Virus record (IMG/VR): IMGVR_UViG_3300020194_000487
Coordinates: 1-25,859 of that record
Origin: a virus
Reading direction: 5' to 3' (one strand)
DNA: 25,859 nucleotides
Shown: piece after piece, positions 1 through 8,267 of the stretch
Numbering within the stretch: the stretch's first letter is position 1
How the letters are laid out: each line of letters opens with the position of its first letter
Position numbers and translations under genes: made by a program
Notes under the pieces: generated by a model
Databases searched by the model: none
Seen by the model: the letters and a program-made list of their open reading frames with translations, nothing else
Told to the model about the DNA's origin: nothing

Positions 1-1
1 A

Positions 2-505
2 ATACGTATACTTGCAGATATAACAAAATATATAGAACAAGAAACAGGTAATGCTAATGGAATATATTGGTCGGTTGAAAATAATGGTATAGGAGAAGCT
101 GCACTAATTGTAATAAACGATTTTGGCGAAGAAAATATTGCAGGACTATTTGTTAGCGAGCCTATACGTAAAGGGCATGTACGCAAATTTAGAAAAGGAT
201 TTAATACTACACACGGAACTAAAATAACAGCATGTAGCAGACTAAAAACAATGATAGAAAATGATAAAATGGTAATACATTCAAAACCATTCCTATCTGA
301 ATTAAAAAATTATGTTGCAACAGGCAGTTCGTATCAAGCAAAGCTAGGTCAAACAGATGATCTTATAAGTGCTACACTATTATCGATTAGAATGATGGCT
401 GTATTAAAAGATTGGGATCCTAGAATATATAATACATTTACACAAGCGGAAGAAATAGAAGACTACGAAGCACCAATGCCTATCTTCATAAGTAGCAACT
501 ATTGA
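2..505 (+). CDS. terL: Large terminase subunit (T4 gp17-like), C-terminal part, 5' end outside window
   Basis: This is the end of the phage packaging motor. gp17 has an N-terminal ATPase and a C-terminal RNase H-fold nuclease that cuts concatemeric DNA; only the nuclease part is here. The frame is open from base 2 with no start in view, and about 167 residues are visible. The match to T4 gp17 rests on the segment YWSVENNGIGEA (compare the ELND segment of gp17), the run KITACSRLKTMIENDK followed by VIHSKPFLSEL, and GQTDDLI, which corresponds to the HDDLV motif carrying a catalytic acidic residue. An internal ATG at 251 could be mistaken for a start, but conserved sequence continues upstream of it. 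The ATPase domain should lie just left of the window. The family assignment is confident. Confidence 0.85.
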   Translation: MRILADITKYIEQETGNANGIYWSVENNGIGEAALIVINDFGEENIAGLFVSEPIRKGHVRKFRKGFNTTHGTKITACSRLKTMIENDKMVIHSKPFLSELKNYVATGSSYQAKLGQTDDLISATLLSIRMMAVLKDWDPRIYNTFTQAEEIEDYEAPMPIFISSNY

Positions 506-518
506 TAAATACAATACA

Positions 519-2675
519 ATGAAAAATTTAGATCTAATATCAGAAGAACTTTTTAATAAAATACGTGGACGTTTTCCTAGTGTCACTATTGGTGATGTTA
601 ATGGAAAAGTTACAAATAAACCACACGATGCACGGTTTTTCGATTTTGATTACAAAGAAGGAGATGCAAACTTAGGAAAAGTAAGTATCAACGTAACTGA
701 AGAATCAATAGAAGTAATGTACAGTGATAATTTTGTAGGAGAACAAGACGAACTTACTCAACAAAAATGGTATGACTTTTTGAAAGAGTTGAGACAATTT
801 AGTAAAAAAAGGTTAATGAAATTTGATACACGTAACATTAATAAATCAAATTTAGATCGCCGAGACTATGAATTTTTGGCAACAAATCGCGGAGACAATA
901 CAATGAGTGAATCAAAATTATATGGTACTAATAAAATTAGTTACCAAAAAATAGGCGAAGCACGTATAATGATAAAACATACAGAAAATGTAAATCCAGA
1001 GTTAGGTGTACAGCGTACACGTAACATAGGAAGAATTTACATTGAAAGTGCAGATGGCGAACGCTTCTTATATCCATACAAGCATCTTACTGGTGCTAGA
1101 GCAATGGCAAGACACGTTGCTGAAGGTGGTAAGCCACATGACGATTTTGGAACACATATTGTAGGCCTAAGTGAAGAGATGAATAAACTCCGCAAGTTTA
1201 AATCTTACATGGGTCGCTCAGCTGTAATGGCAGAAAGCCTAGCAGGATATATGGATGTTGTCAAAGAAAGAATTATCACAGTAAGAAAAACAATTGAATC
1301 TCTACAAAAGCCAAACTACTATAAAAAAGCATTTGAATCTTACGAGAAACCAATGTTGGAAGATGTACCTGCAGACGTAGCGGAAAACTGGATTGATCAA
1401 TTAACTATCAAACAATTTAATGAAGAATTAAAAGATGTATTTCCGTACATATACAATCTAGTAAGTGAAGCAACTAAAGCAAAAGAAATAGGACCTGATG
1501 AAATGTTAGAAGGTCCAATTGATTATATTAAAGACAAGTATGCAGATTTTAAAAAAGGCAGAGAAGAAAGCATGGCACAGTACAAACAAGATTTACATAT
1601 CTTAAGAACTGTACTTAAATCTCATGGATATGACGATACAACAATACAAAAAGTTGAAGGTGGATGTCTTAACGATCCAAGAGTTTGTTTATATAACCTT
1701 ATAAGAAAAAACAATGCAGATACCGGCGATATGGACATGGAAGTAAAGCGCATAGGTAAAGAATTAAATTCAGGATTTACTACTATGATGGGAACAGTTG
1801 ACGAACAACATATTGAAGATGCATTTGAATCCTTAATGGGCCAATTTGCTGAAGACACTTTAGACGAAGGTTACATGAAAGGATATAGCAAGTATCATTG
1901 TAAAGACTGCGGATGCCAGATGCATAACTGTAAACCAGATTGTGATTGTAAACATGATTCGCATGATGAGTCAGGTAGCTGGTGGGTAGATAAAAACGGC
2001 AATGGTATTCCAGATGGCTTAGAAAAAAGCATGGGAGAAGCAAAACAAGAGATGTGTCCAAAAGCATGTTGTGGAAAACCTGTGACTGAGTGTACATGTG
2101 GTCCAGAGTGTAAACACTGTGATTGTTATGAAAAAAATAAAACGAATGAAGGTAATAGATTTAGTAAAGAATTAAAAATTGCTAGAGACAAAGACGATGA
2201 TGAAATGGAACTAGACGGTAAAAAAATTCCAGTAACAGAATTTGTATTGTCATTGTTCGACAGAGAAACAGGACAGTTTCCAAAAGGTGAAACAGCAGTA
2301 TTAACAGCAATTGAAAAAGATTATGGCGAACAGTATATTGAGCCAGCAAAACAATTTATAGAGCGTATACAATCAACGTTCGAACAGTACAAAACCTCTG
2401 CACAAGAGCCGATCATTGACGAAGAACCTATTGAACAGTTAGGCACAGTAATGGAGCCTACAGTTGCACAAGATGAGGAAATGGACGAATCAGGCTTACA
2501 ATATTACACAGGTGTTAAAAAGCACGGCGAAGAATATATGAAAAAAGCGGCTCAAGCAGGTCGTGATGGAGCTAGCCAAGAAGAATTAGGCAGACTAAAA
2601 GACAAGTACAGCAAAGCGGAAAAGAACAAGACCACGAAAGAAGCACAAGATATTATGAGATTAGCAGGGCTATAA
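519..2675 (+). CDS. Large conserved phage protein with Cys-rich segment and calcium-loop-like motif, function unknown
   Basis: This 718-residue protein has a function I do not recognise. It is hydrophilic with no signal peptide or membrane segment. The N-terminal 130 residues look like a folded domain (FFDFDYKEGD, then WYDFLKELRQFSKKR). The middle is charged and helical. Residues 461-540 hold two clusters of cysteines (C461, C464, C466 onward, and C513 onward in the CPKACC and CTCGPECKHCDC runs). Between them lies DKNGNGIPDGLE (491-502), which has the spacing of a thrombospondin type 3 or EF-hand calcium loop. The C-terminal third is acidic and ends in a lysine-rich helical tail. The gene starts 13 bases after the terminase stop and has no good Shine-Dalgarno sequence. 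Its place beside the terminase makes a virion or packaging role possible, but that is a guess. Confidence 0.85.
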   Translation: MKNLDLISEELFNKIRGRFPSVTIGDVNGKVTNKPHDARFFDFDYKEGDANLGKVSINVTEESIEVMYSDNFVGEQDELTQQKWYDFLKELRQFSKKRLMKFDTRNINKSNLDRRDYEFLATNRGDNTMSESKLYGTNKISYQKIGEARIMIKHTENVNPELGVQRTRNIGRIYIESADGERFLYPYKHLTGARAMARHVAEGGKPHDDFGTHIVGLSEEMNKLRKFKSYMGRSAVMAESLAGYMDVVKERIITVRKTIESLQKPNYYKKAFESYEKPMLEDVPADVAENWIDQLTIKQFNEELKDVFPYIYNLVSEATKAKEIGPDEMLEGPIDYIKDKYADFKKGREESMAQYKQDLHILRTVLKSHGYDDTTIQKVEGGCLNDPRVCLYNLIRKNNADTGDMDMEVKRIGKELNSGFTTMMGTVDEQHIEDAFESLMGQFAEDTLDEGYMKGYSKYHCKDCGCQMHNCKPDCDCKHDSHDESGSWWVDKNGNGIPDGLEKSMGEAKQEMCPKACCGKPVTECTCGPECKHCDCYEKNKTNEGNRFSKELKIARDKDDDEMELDGKKIPVTEFVLSLFDRETGQFPKGETAVLTAIEKDYGEQYIEPAKQFIERIQSTFEQYKTSAQEPIIDEEPIEQLGTVMEPTVAQDEEMDESGLQYYTGVKKHGEEYMKKAAQAGRDGASQEELGRLKDKYSKAEKNKTTKEAQDIMRLAGL

Positions 2676-2718
2676 TAGCTCTACTATAAGTTTTTCAGTA
2701 TTTTCTTTAAAAAAACAC

Positions 2719-2747
2719 TTGACAATGTTAGTAGTTGATAGTATTAT
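2719..2747 (+). promoter_or_regulatory. Sigma70-type promoter upstream of gp32
   Basis: TTGACA (2719-2724) matches the -35 consensus exactly. After a 17-base spacer comes TATTAT (2742-2747), five of six matches to the -10 consensus. It lies in the largest gap of the window (2676-2810) and would start a transcript near 2754, giving gp32 a leader of about 57 bases. It would drive gp32 and, through or past the 3827 hairpin, uvsX and the genes beyond. Recognition by host RNA polymerase, hence early or middle expression, is inferred. Confidence 0.7.
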
Positions 2748-2754
2748 ATAAACT

Positions 2755-2810
2755 GTGCTACTAACAAATAGGCACAAAGCACATAGGCATAACATATAGG
2801 AGGCAAAACT
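2755..2810 (+). promoter_or_regulatory. gp32 leader: small hairpin, repeated ATAGGCA-type motif and strong ribosome binding site
   Basis: GTGCTA (2755-2760) can pair with TA plus GCAC (2769-2775, one bulged G), enclosing an 8-base loop. The following stretch repeats ATAGGCA-like blocks and then gives AGGAGG (2798-2803), 7 bases before the gp32 ATG. T4 gp32 is known to repress its own translation by binding a folded leader plus an unstructured stretch; this A-rich leader of similar length could act in the same way. I see no convincing pseudoknot, so autoregulation is only a suggestion. Confidence 0.35.
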
Positions 2811-3815
2811 ATGGCATCATTAGCAGAAATTAGAGCTAAACTTAAAGAGCAAGAAGCCAATACTGGCGGAAACCGAGGACCACAAGGTCCAAACCCAATT
2901 TACCCATTTTGGAATATCAAAGAAGGTGAGAGCGCAACTATGCGTTTCCTACCCGACGGCGATGCATCAAATACTTTCTTTTGGAAAGAGCGTTTGATGA
3001 TTAAACTTCCATTTAGCGGTGTTAAGGGAGATACAGGTAGCAGACCTGTACAAGTGCAAGTACCATGTATGGAAATGTACGGCGATAGCTGTCAAATCTT
3101 ACAGGAAGTACGTGGTTGGTTTAAAGATCCAAGTCTTGAAGATATGGGTCGTAAATATTGGAAAAAACGTTCTTACGTATTCCAAGGATTTGTAACTGAT
3201 AATCCATTAACAGATGATCAAGCACCTGAGAATCCAATCAGACGCTTTATTATTGGTCCGCAAATCTTTCAAATCATTAAGCAGGCACTTATGGATCCTG
3301 ATATGGAAGAATTACCAACAGATTATACTGCTGGTGTTGACTTCCGTCTTAATAAAACATCAAAAGGTGGTTATGCTGATTACGGCACGAGTAATTGGGC
3401 ACGTAGAGAGCGTCCTTTAAATGACGCAGAGATGAATGCCATTAACACGCATGGATTATTTAATCTTAGCGATTTCCTTCCTAAGAAACCAGGCGAAGTT
3501 GAAGTTAAGGTCATGCAGGAAATGTTTGAAGCGTCAGTAGACGGTGAAGCATATGACGCAGATCGTTGGAGTAACTATTTCCGTCCATCAGGTATGGCGG
3601 CTAGAACTGGTGATCCAAATACAGCATCAACTAATGGTACAGCAACGTCTATGACAGCAGCTACTCCAGAAGCACCAGTTGCAGAAACAGCACCGGCAGC
3701 ACCTGCTCCGGCAGCACCAACACCAGAAGCGACACCTGCTCCAGAAGCAGAGTCAGCACCAGCTGGTGACGGCGCAGACATTCTTGCAATGATACGTGCG
3801 AGACAAAATCAATAA
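2811..3815 (+). CDS. 32: Single-stranded DNA binding protein (T4 gp32-like)
   Basis: The protein coats single-stranded DNA during replication, recombination and repair. It has 334 residues; T4 gp32 has 301. Recognisable parts are a basic N-terminal stretch (LAEIRAKLKEQ), the start of the OB-fold core (YPFWNIKEGESATMRFLPDGD, split here as residues 31-51), and core segments around KYWKKRSYVFQGFV and FIIGPQIFQIIKQAL. The T4 zinc site (one His, three Cys) is incomplete: only C86 and C94 are seen nearby. The C-terminus is a long Ala/Pro/Glu linker followed by a short predicted helix, DGADILAMIRARQNQ, in the place where T4 gp32 has its acidic partner-binding tail. AGGAGG stands 7 bases before ATG. 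It heads the recombination block with uvsX and the uvsY-like gene. Confidence 0.92.
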   Translation: MASLAEIRAKLKEQEANTGGNRGPQGPNPIYPFWNIKEGESATMRFLPDGDASNTFFWKERLMIKLPFSGVKGDTGSRPVQVQVPCMEMYGDSCQILQEVRGWFKDPSLEDMGRKYWKKRSYVFQGFVTDNPLTDDQAPENPIRRFIIGPQIFQIIKQALMDPDMEELPTDYTAGVDFRLNKTSKGGYADYGTSNWARRERPLNDAEMNAINTHGLFNLSDFLPKKPGEVEVKVMQEMFEASVDGEAYDADRWSNYFRPSGMAARTGDPNTASTNGTATSMTAATPEAPVAETAPAAPAPAAPTPEATPAPEAESAPAGDGADILAMIRARQNQ

Positions 3816-3826
3816 TACAAAATAAT

Positions 3827-3846
3827 GTAGGGGAGAAATCCCCTAC
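3827..3846 (+). terminator. Perfect hairpin between gp32 and uvsX (attenuator, processing site or weak terminator)
   Basis: GTAGGGG (3827-3833) pairs perfectly with CCCCTAC (3840-3846) around the six-base loop AGAAAT. It lies 11 bases after the gp32 stop. A G/C-rich seven-pair stem is striking in such AT-rich DNA. Only CTTT follows instead of a long T run, so full termination is doubtful. Partial termination or protection of the gp32 mRNA 3' end would let gp32 be made in excess over uvsX. Confidence 0.5.
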
Positions 3847-3869
3847 CTTTGGCTTAACAAGGAGAAACT

Positions 3870-4955
3870 ATGGCTAAATCATTTGACGTTAGTAAGTTCC
3901 GCAAAGACTTAACTAAATCTATCTCAGGCATGAGTAGCGGCTTTAATGATCCTACAGATTGGATCTCAACAGGCTCATATGCACTTAACTATCTTATCAG
4001 TGGCGACTTTCACAAAGGTGTTCCATTAGGTAAAGTAACTGTGTTTGCAGGTGAATCAGGAGCAGGTAAATCTTACTTTTGCTCAGGTAATATTGTAAAA
4101 CACGCACAAGATCAAGGTATCTTTGTAGTACTAATTGACTCAGAGAACGCACTTGATGAATCGTGGCTACAAGCATTAGATGTAGACACGTCAGAAGAAA
4201 AACTACTTAAATTAAACATGTCAATGATTGATGATGTAGCAAAAACTATATCAACATTTATGGCAGATTACAAAGCAATGCCAGAGGAAGATCGTCCAAA
4301 GGTTCTATTTGTAGTTGACTCATTAGGCATGTTACTAACACCTACTGATATTGATCAGTTTAACAAAGGTGATATGAAAGGTGATATGGGTCGTAAGCCT
4401 AAGCAATTGACTGCACTTGTTCGTAACACTGTTAACATGATTGGTAGTTGTAATGTAGGCTTAGTATGTACTAACCACACTTACGCATCGCAGGATATGT
4501 TTGATCCAGATGATAAGATCAGTGGTGGCCAAGGTTTTATCTATGCATCAAGTATTGTTGTTGCAATGAAAAAGATGAAACTAAAAGAAGACGAGTCTGG
4601 TAATAAGATTTCAGAAGTACGTGGTATACGTGCAGGCTGTAAAGTTATGAAAACTCGTTATGCAAAACCGTTTGAAGGCGTACAGGTAAAGATACCATAT
4701 GAAACAGGTATGAATCCTTACAGTGGTCTTATCGAACTGTTTGAAAAACAAAACTTGTTAGTTAAACAAGGGAATAGACTAAAATATATTGATCTTAATG
4801 GTGAAGAACATATTGACTATCGTAAAGCATGGATGTCACCTGATAAGATGAATTTAATTATGTCTGAATACGAGCAAAAAATTGCTCCTGTGGTAAATAC
4901 CGAAGATGATGATGTTGTAGAAGTAACAACTGAAGTCGAACTAACCGAGGAGTAA
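3870..4955 (+). CDS. uvsX: UvsX, RecA-like recombinase
   Basis: UvsX forms filaments on single-stranded DNA and catalyses strand exchange in recombination-dependent replication. The protein has 361 residues; T4 UvsX has about 390. Walker A is GESGAGKS (61-68), LIDSENALDE (89-98) matches the RecA region with the catalytic glutamate, and Walker B is VLFVVD (145-150) followed by SLGMLLTP. The stretch GLVCTNHTY and the later SGGQGFIYASS match loop regions of the family. The C-terminus is strongly acidic (EDDDVVEVTTEVELTEE). AAGGAG (3859-3864) precedes ATG by five bases. It is followed after three bases by the small acidic gene and then by the uvsY-like gene, so recombinase and mediator are co-expressed. 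Confidence 0.95.
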   Translation: MAKSFDVSKFRKDLTKSISGMSSGFNDPTDWISTGSYALNYLISGDFHKGVPLGKVTVFAGESGAGKSYFCSGNIVKHAQDQGIFVVLIDSENALDESWLQALDVDTSEEKLLKLNMSMIDDVAKTISTFMADYKAMPEEDRPKVLFVVDSLGMLLTPTDIDQFNKGDMKGDMGRKPKQLTALVRNTVNMIGSCNVGLVCTNHTYASQDMFDPDDKISGGQGFIYASSIVVAMKKMKLKEDESGNKISEVRGIRAGCKVMKTRYAKPFEGVQVKIPYETGMNPYSGLIELFEKQNLLVKQGNRLKYIDLNGEEHIDYRKAWMSPDKMNLIMSEYEQKIAPVVNTEDDDVVEVTTEVELTEE

Positions 4956-4958
4956 CAC

Positions 4959-5195
4959 ATGGATGAAAGCCAAATCGTCGATACATGGACTTTATTTAAA
5001 GAGTACATTGACAAAAAGAATATTGAAATTGCCGCTGAACGTTTTGTTGATATGTTAGCAGACTATGGTATAGATGATCATACATTAACACAAGTATTAG
5101 GATCTGACAACCACTTAGATGCCGCTATAAACTATTTTTTAGATGTAGATGAAGAAAACTATGCAGACGACGATCCATGGGAAGATGACGAATAA
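4959..5195 (+). CDS. Small acidic conserved phage protein between uvsX and uvsY
   Basis: This 78-residue, strongly acidic protein has a helical body (WTLFKEYIDKKNIEIAAERF) and the tail DEENYADDDPWEDDE. The fold suggests a short helical bundle: the stretch from VDMLADYGIDDHTLTQVLG to LDAAINYFLD reads like two or three helices. I do not recognise a catalytic motif. It starts three bases after the uvsX stop, with a GAGGAG ribosome site inside the end of uvsX. Its stop overlaps the next start by one base (TAATG). The tight coupling to uvsX and the uvsY-like gene suggests a role in recombination or as a DNA-mimicking partner, but this is inference from position only. Confidence 0.8.
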   Translation: MDESQIVDTWTLFKEYIDKKNIEIAAERFVDMLADYGIDDHTLTQVLGSDNHLDAAINYFLDVDEENYADDDPWEDDE

Positions 5196-5650
5196 TGGGT
5201 TGGTATAGTGAAATCTCACGTGACGTATCTAAAATACCAGACGCTGTAGCCCACTTCGATAAAGAACTTATACAAGCTCGTATTGAAGTAAAACTAAAAG
5301 GTAATGTTGAACGTGCAGCGGCAGAAATGCCAGGCATTGTTGAACATAGATTTAACCAACTACAAGAGATCGAAGCTATACTAAACTATTTGAATATTGA
5401 ATTACGTAGACTACGTAGTTCATACTTCAAGAAATATCTTGAAAATTATCAACGAGCTCTGTCTAGTCGTGACGTAGAAAAATACGTTGACGGCGAGGCA
5501 GACGTTGTTGACTATGAAAAGATTATTAATGAATTTGCACTAATGCGTAACAAGTGGTTAGGCTTACTTAAAGGTCTTGATCAAAAGCAATGGCAAATAA
5601 CAAACGTAGTTAAATTACGAGTAGCTGGTATGGAGGACGCAAGTCTGTGA
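5195..5650 (+). CDS. uvsY: UvsY-like recombination mediator
   Basis: UvsY helps load UvsX onto DNA covered by gp32. The protein has 151 residues; T4 UvsY has 137. It is all-helical in appearance, rich in charged residues, without membrane segments. The assignment rests on the resemblance of the C-terminal half (SSRDVEKYVDGEADVV, then NKWLGLLKGLDQKQWQITNV and KLRVAGMED) to the end of T4 UvsY in spacing and pattern, on length, and on its position next to uvsX. The N-terminal half shows little similarity that I can see, and the name could be wrong. It starts at ATG 5195 in a TAATG overlap and ends in the GTGA overlap that begins the glycan cassette. Confidence 0.6.
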   Translation: MGWYSEISRDVSKIPDAVAHFDKELIQARIEVKLKGNVERAAAEMPGIVEHRFNQLQEIEAILNYLNIELRRLRSSYFKKYLENYQRALSSRDVEKYVDGEADVVDYEKIINEFALMRNKWLGLLKGLDQKQWQITNVVKLRVAGMEDASL

Positions 5651-6219
5651 GCGGAATAAAAAATAAAAGAGTACAGCATTCACCTGAAGGTGCACCACAC
5701 TTAGGCGGTCACAACTGGCGCACACACGTAGACACGTCTGTACTAGATTATTTCAAAGAACAAGGCGCTAAATCATTTTTAGATGTTGGTTGTGGTGTAG
5801 GAGGCATGGTAATTGAAGCCATGGATCGCGATTATGATGCTTATGGAATTGATGGTGATTTTAGATTAGTAAGATCAAAGCCTGAGCATTTTATTTTACA
5901 AGACTTTACAAAAGGACCTGCACCTATTGATAGACATTTTGATTTAGGCTGGAGTTGCGAATTTGTAGAACATGTAGAACAAAAATATGTAGATAATTTT
6001 ATGCAAGCATTTGTACATTGTAACACTGTTGTAATGACATATGCTCCTGTAGGAAAAGCAGGACACCATCATGTAAACTGTAATACGCAAGAGTATTGGA
6101 TAAATGTATTCAAAGATTATGGGTTCACATACAATGATGCTCTAACACAAACTATTAGAGCAAACAGTAACATGAAACAAGACTTTGTAAGAAATTACGG
6201 ATTATGTTTTGATAAATGA
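5647..6219 (+). CDS. Class I SAM-dependent methyltransferase
   Basis: This 190-residue enzyme has a Rossmann-type methyltransferase fold. Motif I is LDVGCGVGG (45-53), followed by an acidic end of strand 2 (YGIDGD) and a motif IV-like FDLGWSCEFVEHV. The substrate is unknown; its company of glycosyltransferases suggests a sugar or a lipid-linked glycan. The start is GTG at 5647, in a GTGA overlap with the uvsY-like stop, so translation is probably coupled. It is the first gene of the glycan cassette. The stop overlaps the next start by four bases (ATGA). Confidence 0.85.
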   Translation: MSGIKNKRVQHSPEGAPHLGGHNWRTHVDTSVLDYFKEQGAKSFLDVGCGVGGMVIEAMDRDYDAYGIDGDFRLVRSKPEHFILQDFTKGPAPIDRHFDLGWSCEFVEHVEQKYVDNFMQAFVHCNTVVMTYAPVGKAGHHHVNCNTQEYWINVFKDYGFTYNDALTQTIRANSNMKQDFVRNYGLCFDK

Positions 6220-7133
6220 AGTTAATTGCATTTAGCCATCATTCACGGGCAAAAAGTTTTCCGATAAAGTTTAAATTACCTAATTGGCATTTAGTAAAAT
6301 TTGAAAAAGATAAAGAATATGATGCTGATGTTTATTGGCAACTAAATGTGCAAGGTAGATTTAAAAAGATAGATCATGCATTTGCATATATCGATAGCAC
6401 AAACAAACCAAAACTTGTGTGTGAGTCGACTCCCTTTCGAAAAAATAGTTATATTGAAGGAGATGTTAACACCTGGAGATATAGAGTAGGTTGGGAACAT
6501 TTTCTAAACACAGGTAAATTTTACAACAGTAATTCACCTAGCGATAGATGGGAACAAATTTGTAAAGCTCAAAAAATTAAAATAAAGCCTTATTCAGACG
6601 GCGAATATATTTTAATCTGTTTGCAAAATCGTAGAGACACTACATTAAATAGCCTCTATGATAATTGGAATACATACGAAGAATGGTTCGACGATCTAAT
6701 AAACAACATTAGAAAGTATAGTGATAGAAAAATTATTGTACGTCCTCATTTAACAACAGGACCTTGGGTCGCACAAAACATTGCCCGAAGAAATGACCCT
6801 TCAATAGAACTTAGTAAAACTTTTAAAAATAGAAGACAGCACGAAGGCGGCAAAGGTTTAGAATCTGAAATACGTAGTAGTAAGGTTGTGTTAGGTTATA
6901 ACACAAATGCACTAGTAGAAGCTGTATGCTTAGGCAAACCTGTTATTGCTTTATCTAAGGAAAGCATGACTTGGGATATAAGCGATAATCTAAAAAATCT
7001 AGAGTCATTAAACTACCAGATAAATAGAACACAATGGTTGCACGATATGGCATACACGCAATGGACTCTAGAAGAAATTGCTAACGGTAAAGCATGGGAA
7101 CACCTGAAGCAAGGATATACTAATGAAAGATAA
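6216..7133 (+). CDS. GT-B-like glycosyltransferase, capsule/Kdo-transferase type, paralogue A
   Basis: This 305-residue protein resembles the broad KpsS/KpsC and CDP-glycerol-transferase-like group of GT-B enzymes. The visible signature is IIVRPH (173-178), then a C-terminal nucleotide-binding-like block LGYNTNALVEAVCLGKPVIA (226-245). It ends with WLHDMAYTQWTLEEIANG, a tail shared with three other genes in this window (10473, 11239, 13875). In this fold the RPH segment and the following N/S-x-x-x-x-E region usually hold the donor. Donor and acceptor are unknown; CMP-Kdo is attractive because kdsA and kdsB lie in the same window. The start is in an ATGA overlap with the methyltransferase, and the stop overlaps the next gene by 11 bases. 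Confidence 0.75.
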   Translation: MKLIAFSHHSRAKSFPIKFKLPNWHLVKFEKDKEYDADVYWQLNVQGRFKKIDHAFAYIDSTNKPKLVCESTPFRKNSYIEGDVNTWRYRVGWEHFLNTGKFYNSNSPSDRWEQICKAQKIKIKPYSDGEYILICLQNRRDTTLNSLYDNWNTYEEWFDDLINNIRKYSDRKIIVRPHLTTGPWVAQNIARRNDPSIELSKTFKNRRQHEGGKGLESEIRSSKVVLGYNTNALVEAVCLGKPVIALSKESMTWDISDNLKNLESLNYQINRTQWLHDMAYTQWTLEEIANGKAWEHLKQGYTNER

Positions 7134-7614
7134 AATCATTTCATATAAACACAAGAATGTATGGAGAGTGCGTAATAAAGAAATTTTAAAACTTATAAAA
7201 GGTTTTAACGGCAGTGTATTAGACTTAGGCTGTGGCGACAAAGATATTTTAAATTATTTTATTCCACGCAAAGGTGTTATTGTAACAGATTACCTTGGAT
7301 TAGACAGAGTCAAAACAGCAGATATAATAACAGACTTTAACAACGAGAATTTAAAATTAGATAAAGAATACGACTTAGGACTAGCAATAGGATTATTAGA
7401 ATATTTAGAAAATCCTATGGACGTCCTAAAAGCATACAAGCCTTATGCTAAACGTTGGATTATACTTACACATCATTCGCCAAAAGGAAGAAAGGGATTG
7501 AAACAAACATGGCATCATAGATTTTTTCCTGAAGATATAGATAAGTTTAGAGAAGTATATAGTGTCGTGCATATGGATCGCCACAAAACAAATTTAATAT
7601 GGAATTGCAAATGA
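7123..7614 (+). CDS. Class I SAM-dependent methyltransferase, short
   Basis: This 163-residue protein has motif I VLDLGCGD (32-39) and a later YDLGLAIGLLEYLENP stretch that corresponds to motif IV and the following helix of the class I fold. The C-terminal part carries several His and aromatic residues (THHSPKGRKGLKQTWHHRFF). It is short for the class, so it probably lacks an added substrate domain. The target is unknown, though the surrounding genes favour a glycan. It overlaps the GT-B gene before it by 11 bases and the FkbM gene after it by four bases (ATGA at 7611-7614). Confidence 0.8.
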   Translation: MKDKIISYKHKNVWRVRNKEILKLIKGFNGSVLDLGCGDKDILNYFIPRKGVIVTDYLGLDRVKTADIITDFNNENLKLDKEYDLGLAIGLLEYLENPMDVLKAYKPYAKRWIILTHHSPKGRKGLKQTWHHRFFPEDIDKFREVYSVVHMDRHKTNLIWNCK

Positions 7615-8267
7615 GGACATACAAAAGAGCAGAAGACGGAATAATATTTCCTTGGTTACAAAAAAATTTACAACCACAACGCACTATAGTTGATATAGGT
7701 GCAAGAAAAGGCCACTGGTTTAAAAGTATTGCATATTTTTTTCCAGATTCACCTGCTCATCTGTTTGAACCTACACCTAACATCTATGAATGGTTAGATA
7801 GCAAACACAAAAACAATGACCATGTAAATATACATGGTGTAGCATTAAGTGATGTTTCAGCAACATTAGATTTTCATATTGACTTAGAATTAGGCGGATG
7901 GAGTGGACTTACTCAACAACGCGAAAACGGCAAATACAAAACTATCCAAGTTCCTGTTAAGACACTAGACAGTTATAAATTAAAAAATGTTGGCTTGATT
8001 AAAATAGATGTAGAAGGCAATGAATTAAAAACAATAAAAGGTGCGGGAAAAACTATACAAAAAAGTAAACCAATTTTATATTTCGAATGTGCAGATGTAC
8101 ACATGACAAATTATAACTACGATAGTGGAGATATTTTTGATTTTTTTGAAAACATAAATTACGATATCTTAGACTTAGATCTAAACAAATGTAGTAGAAA
8201 TAAATTACTTGAACACACAGCATCTAAATTAAGTCTTTATCACAACTTTATTGCACAACCTAAATGA
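7611..8267 (+). CDS. FkbM-family methyltransferase
   Basis: FkbM-type enzymes transfer a methyl group from SAM, usually to a hydroxyl of a sugar or polyketide. Counting from ATG 7611 the protein has 218 residues. It shows VDIGARKGHW (27-36, SAM-binding motif I), LFEPTPN at the end of strand 2, and the family hallmark LIKIDVEGNE (129-138). An in-frame ATG at 7599 would add four residues; I prefer 7611 because it forms the ATGA overlap seen at other junctions in this cassette. O-methylation of a surface sugar is the likely role, inferred from family and neighbours. The stop overlaps the next start by four bases. Confidence 0.88.
   Translation: MRTYKRAEDGIIFPWLQKNLQPQRTIVDIGARKGHWFKSIAYFFPDSPAHLFEPTPNIYEWLDSKHKNNDHVNIHGVALSDVSATLDFHIDLELGGWSGLTQQRENGKYKTIQVPVKTLDSYKLKNVGLIKIDVEGNELKTIKGAGKTIQKSKPILYFECADVHMTNYNYDSGDIFDFFENINYDILDLDLNKCSRNKLLEHTASKLSLYHNFIAQPK

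Noticed and set aside
251-505. Treating ATG 251 as the start of a short separate gene.
   Set aside because: Conserved terminase sequence continues upstream in frame to base 2.
504-511. GATAAATA resembling a T4 late promoter before the gene at 519.
   Set aside because: It has one mismatch and is too close to the ATG: the transcript would begin at or inside the coding region.
3575-3781. Long antisense reading opposite the end of gp32.
   Set aside because: It is Ala/Gly-rich because it mirrors the Ala/Pro linker of gp32; there is no start signal.
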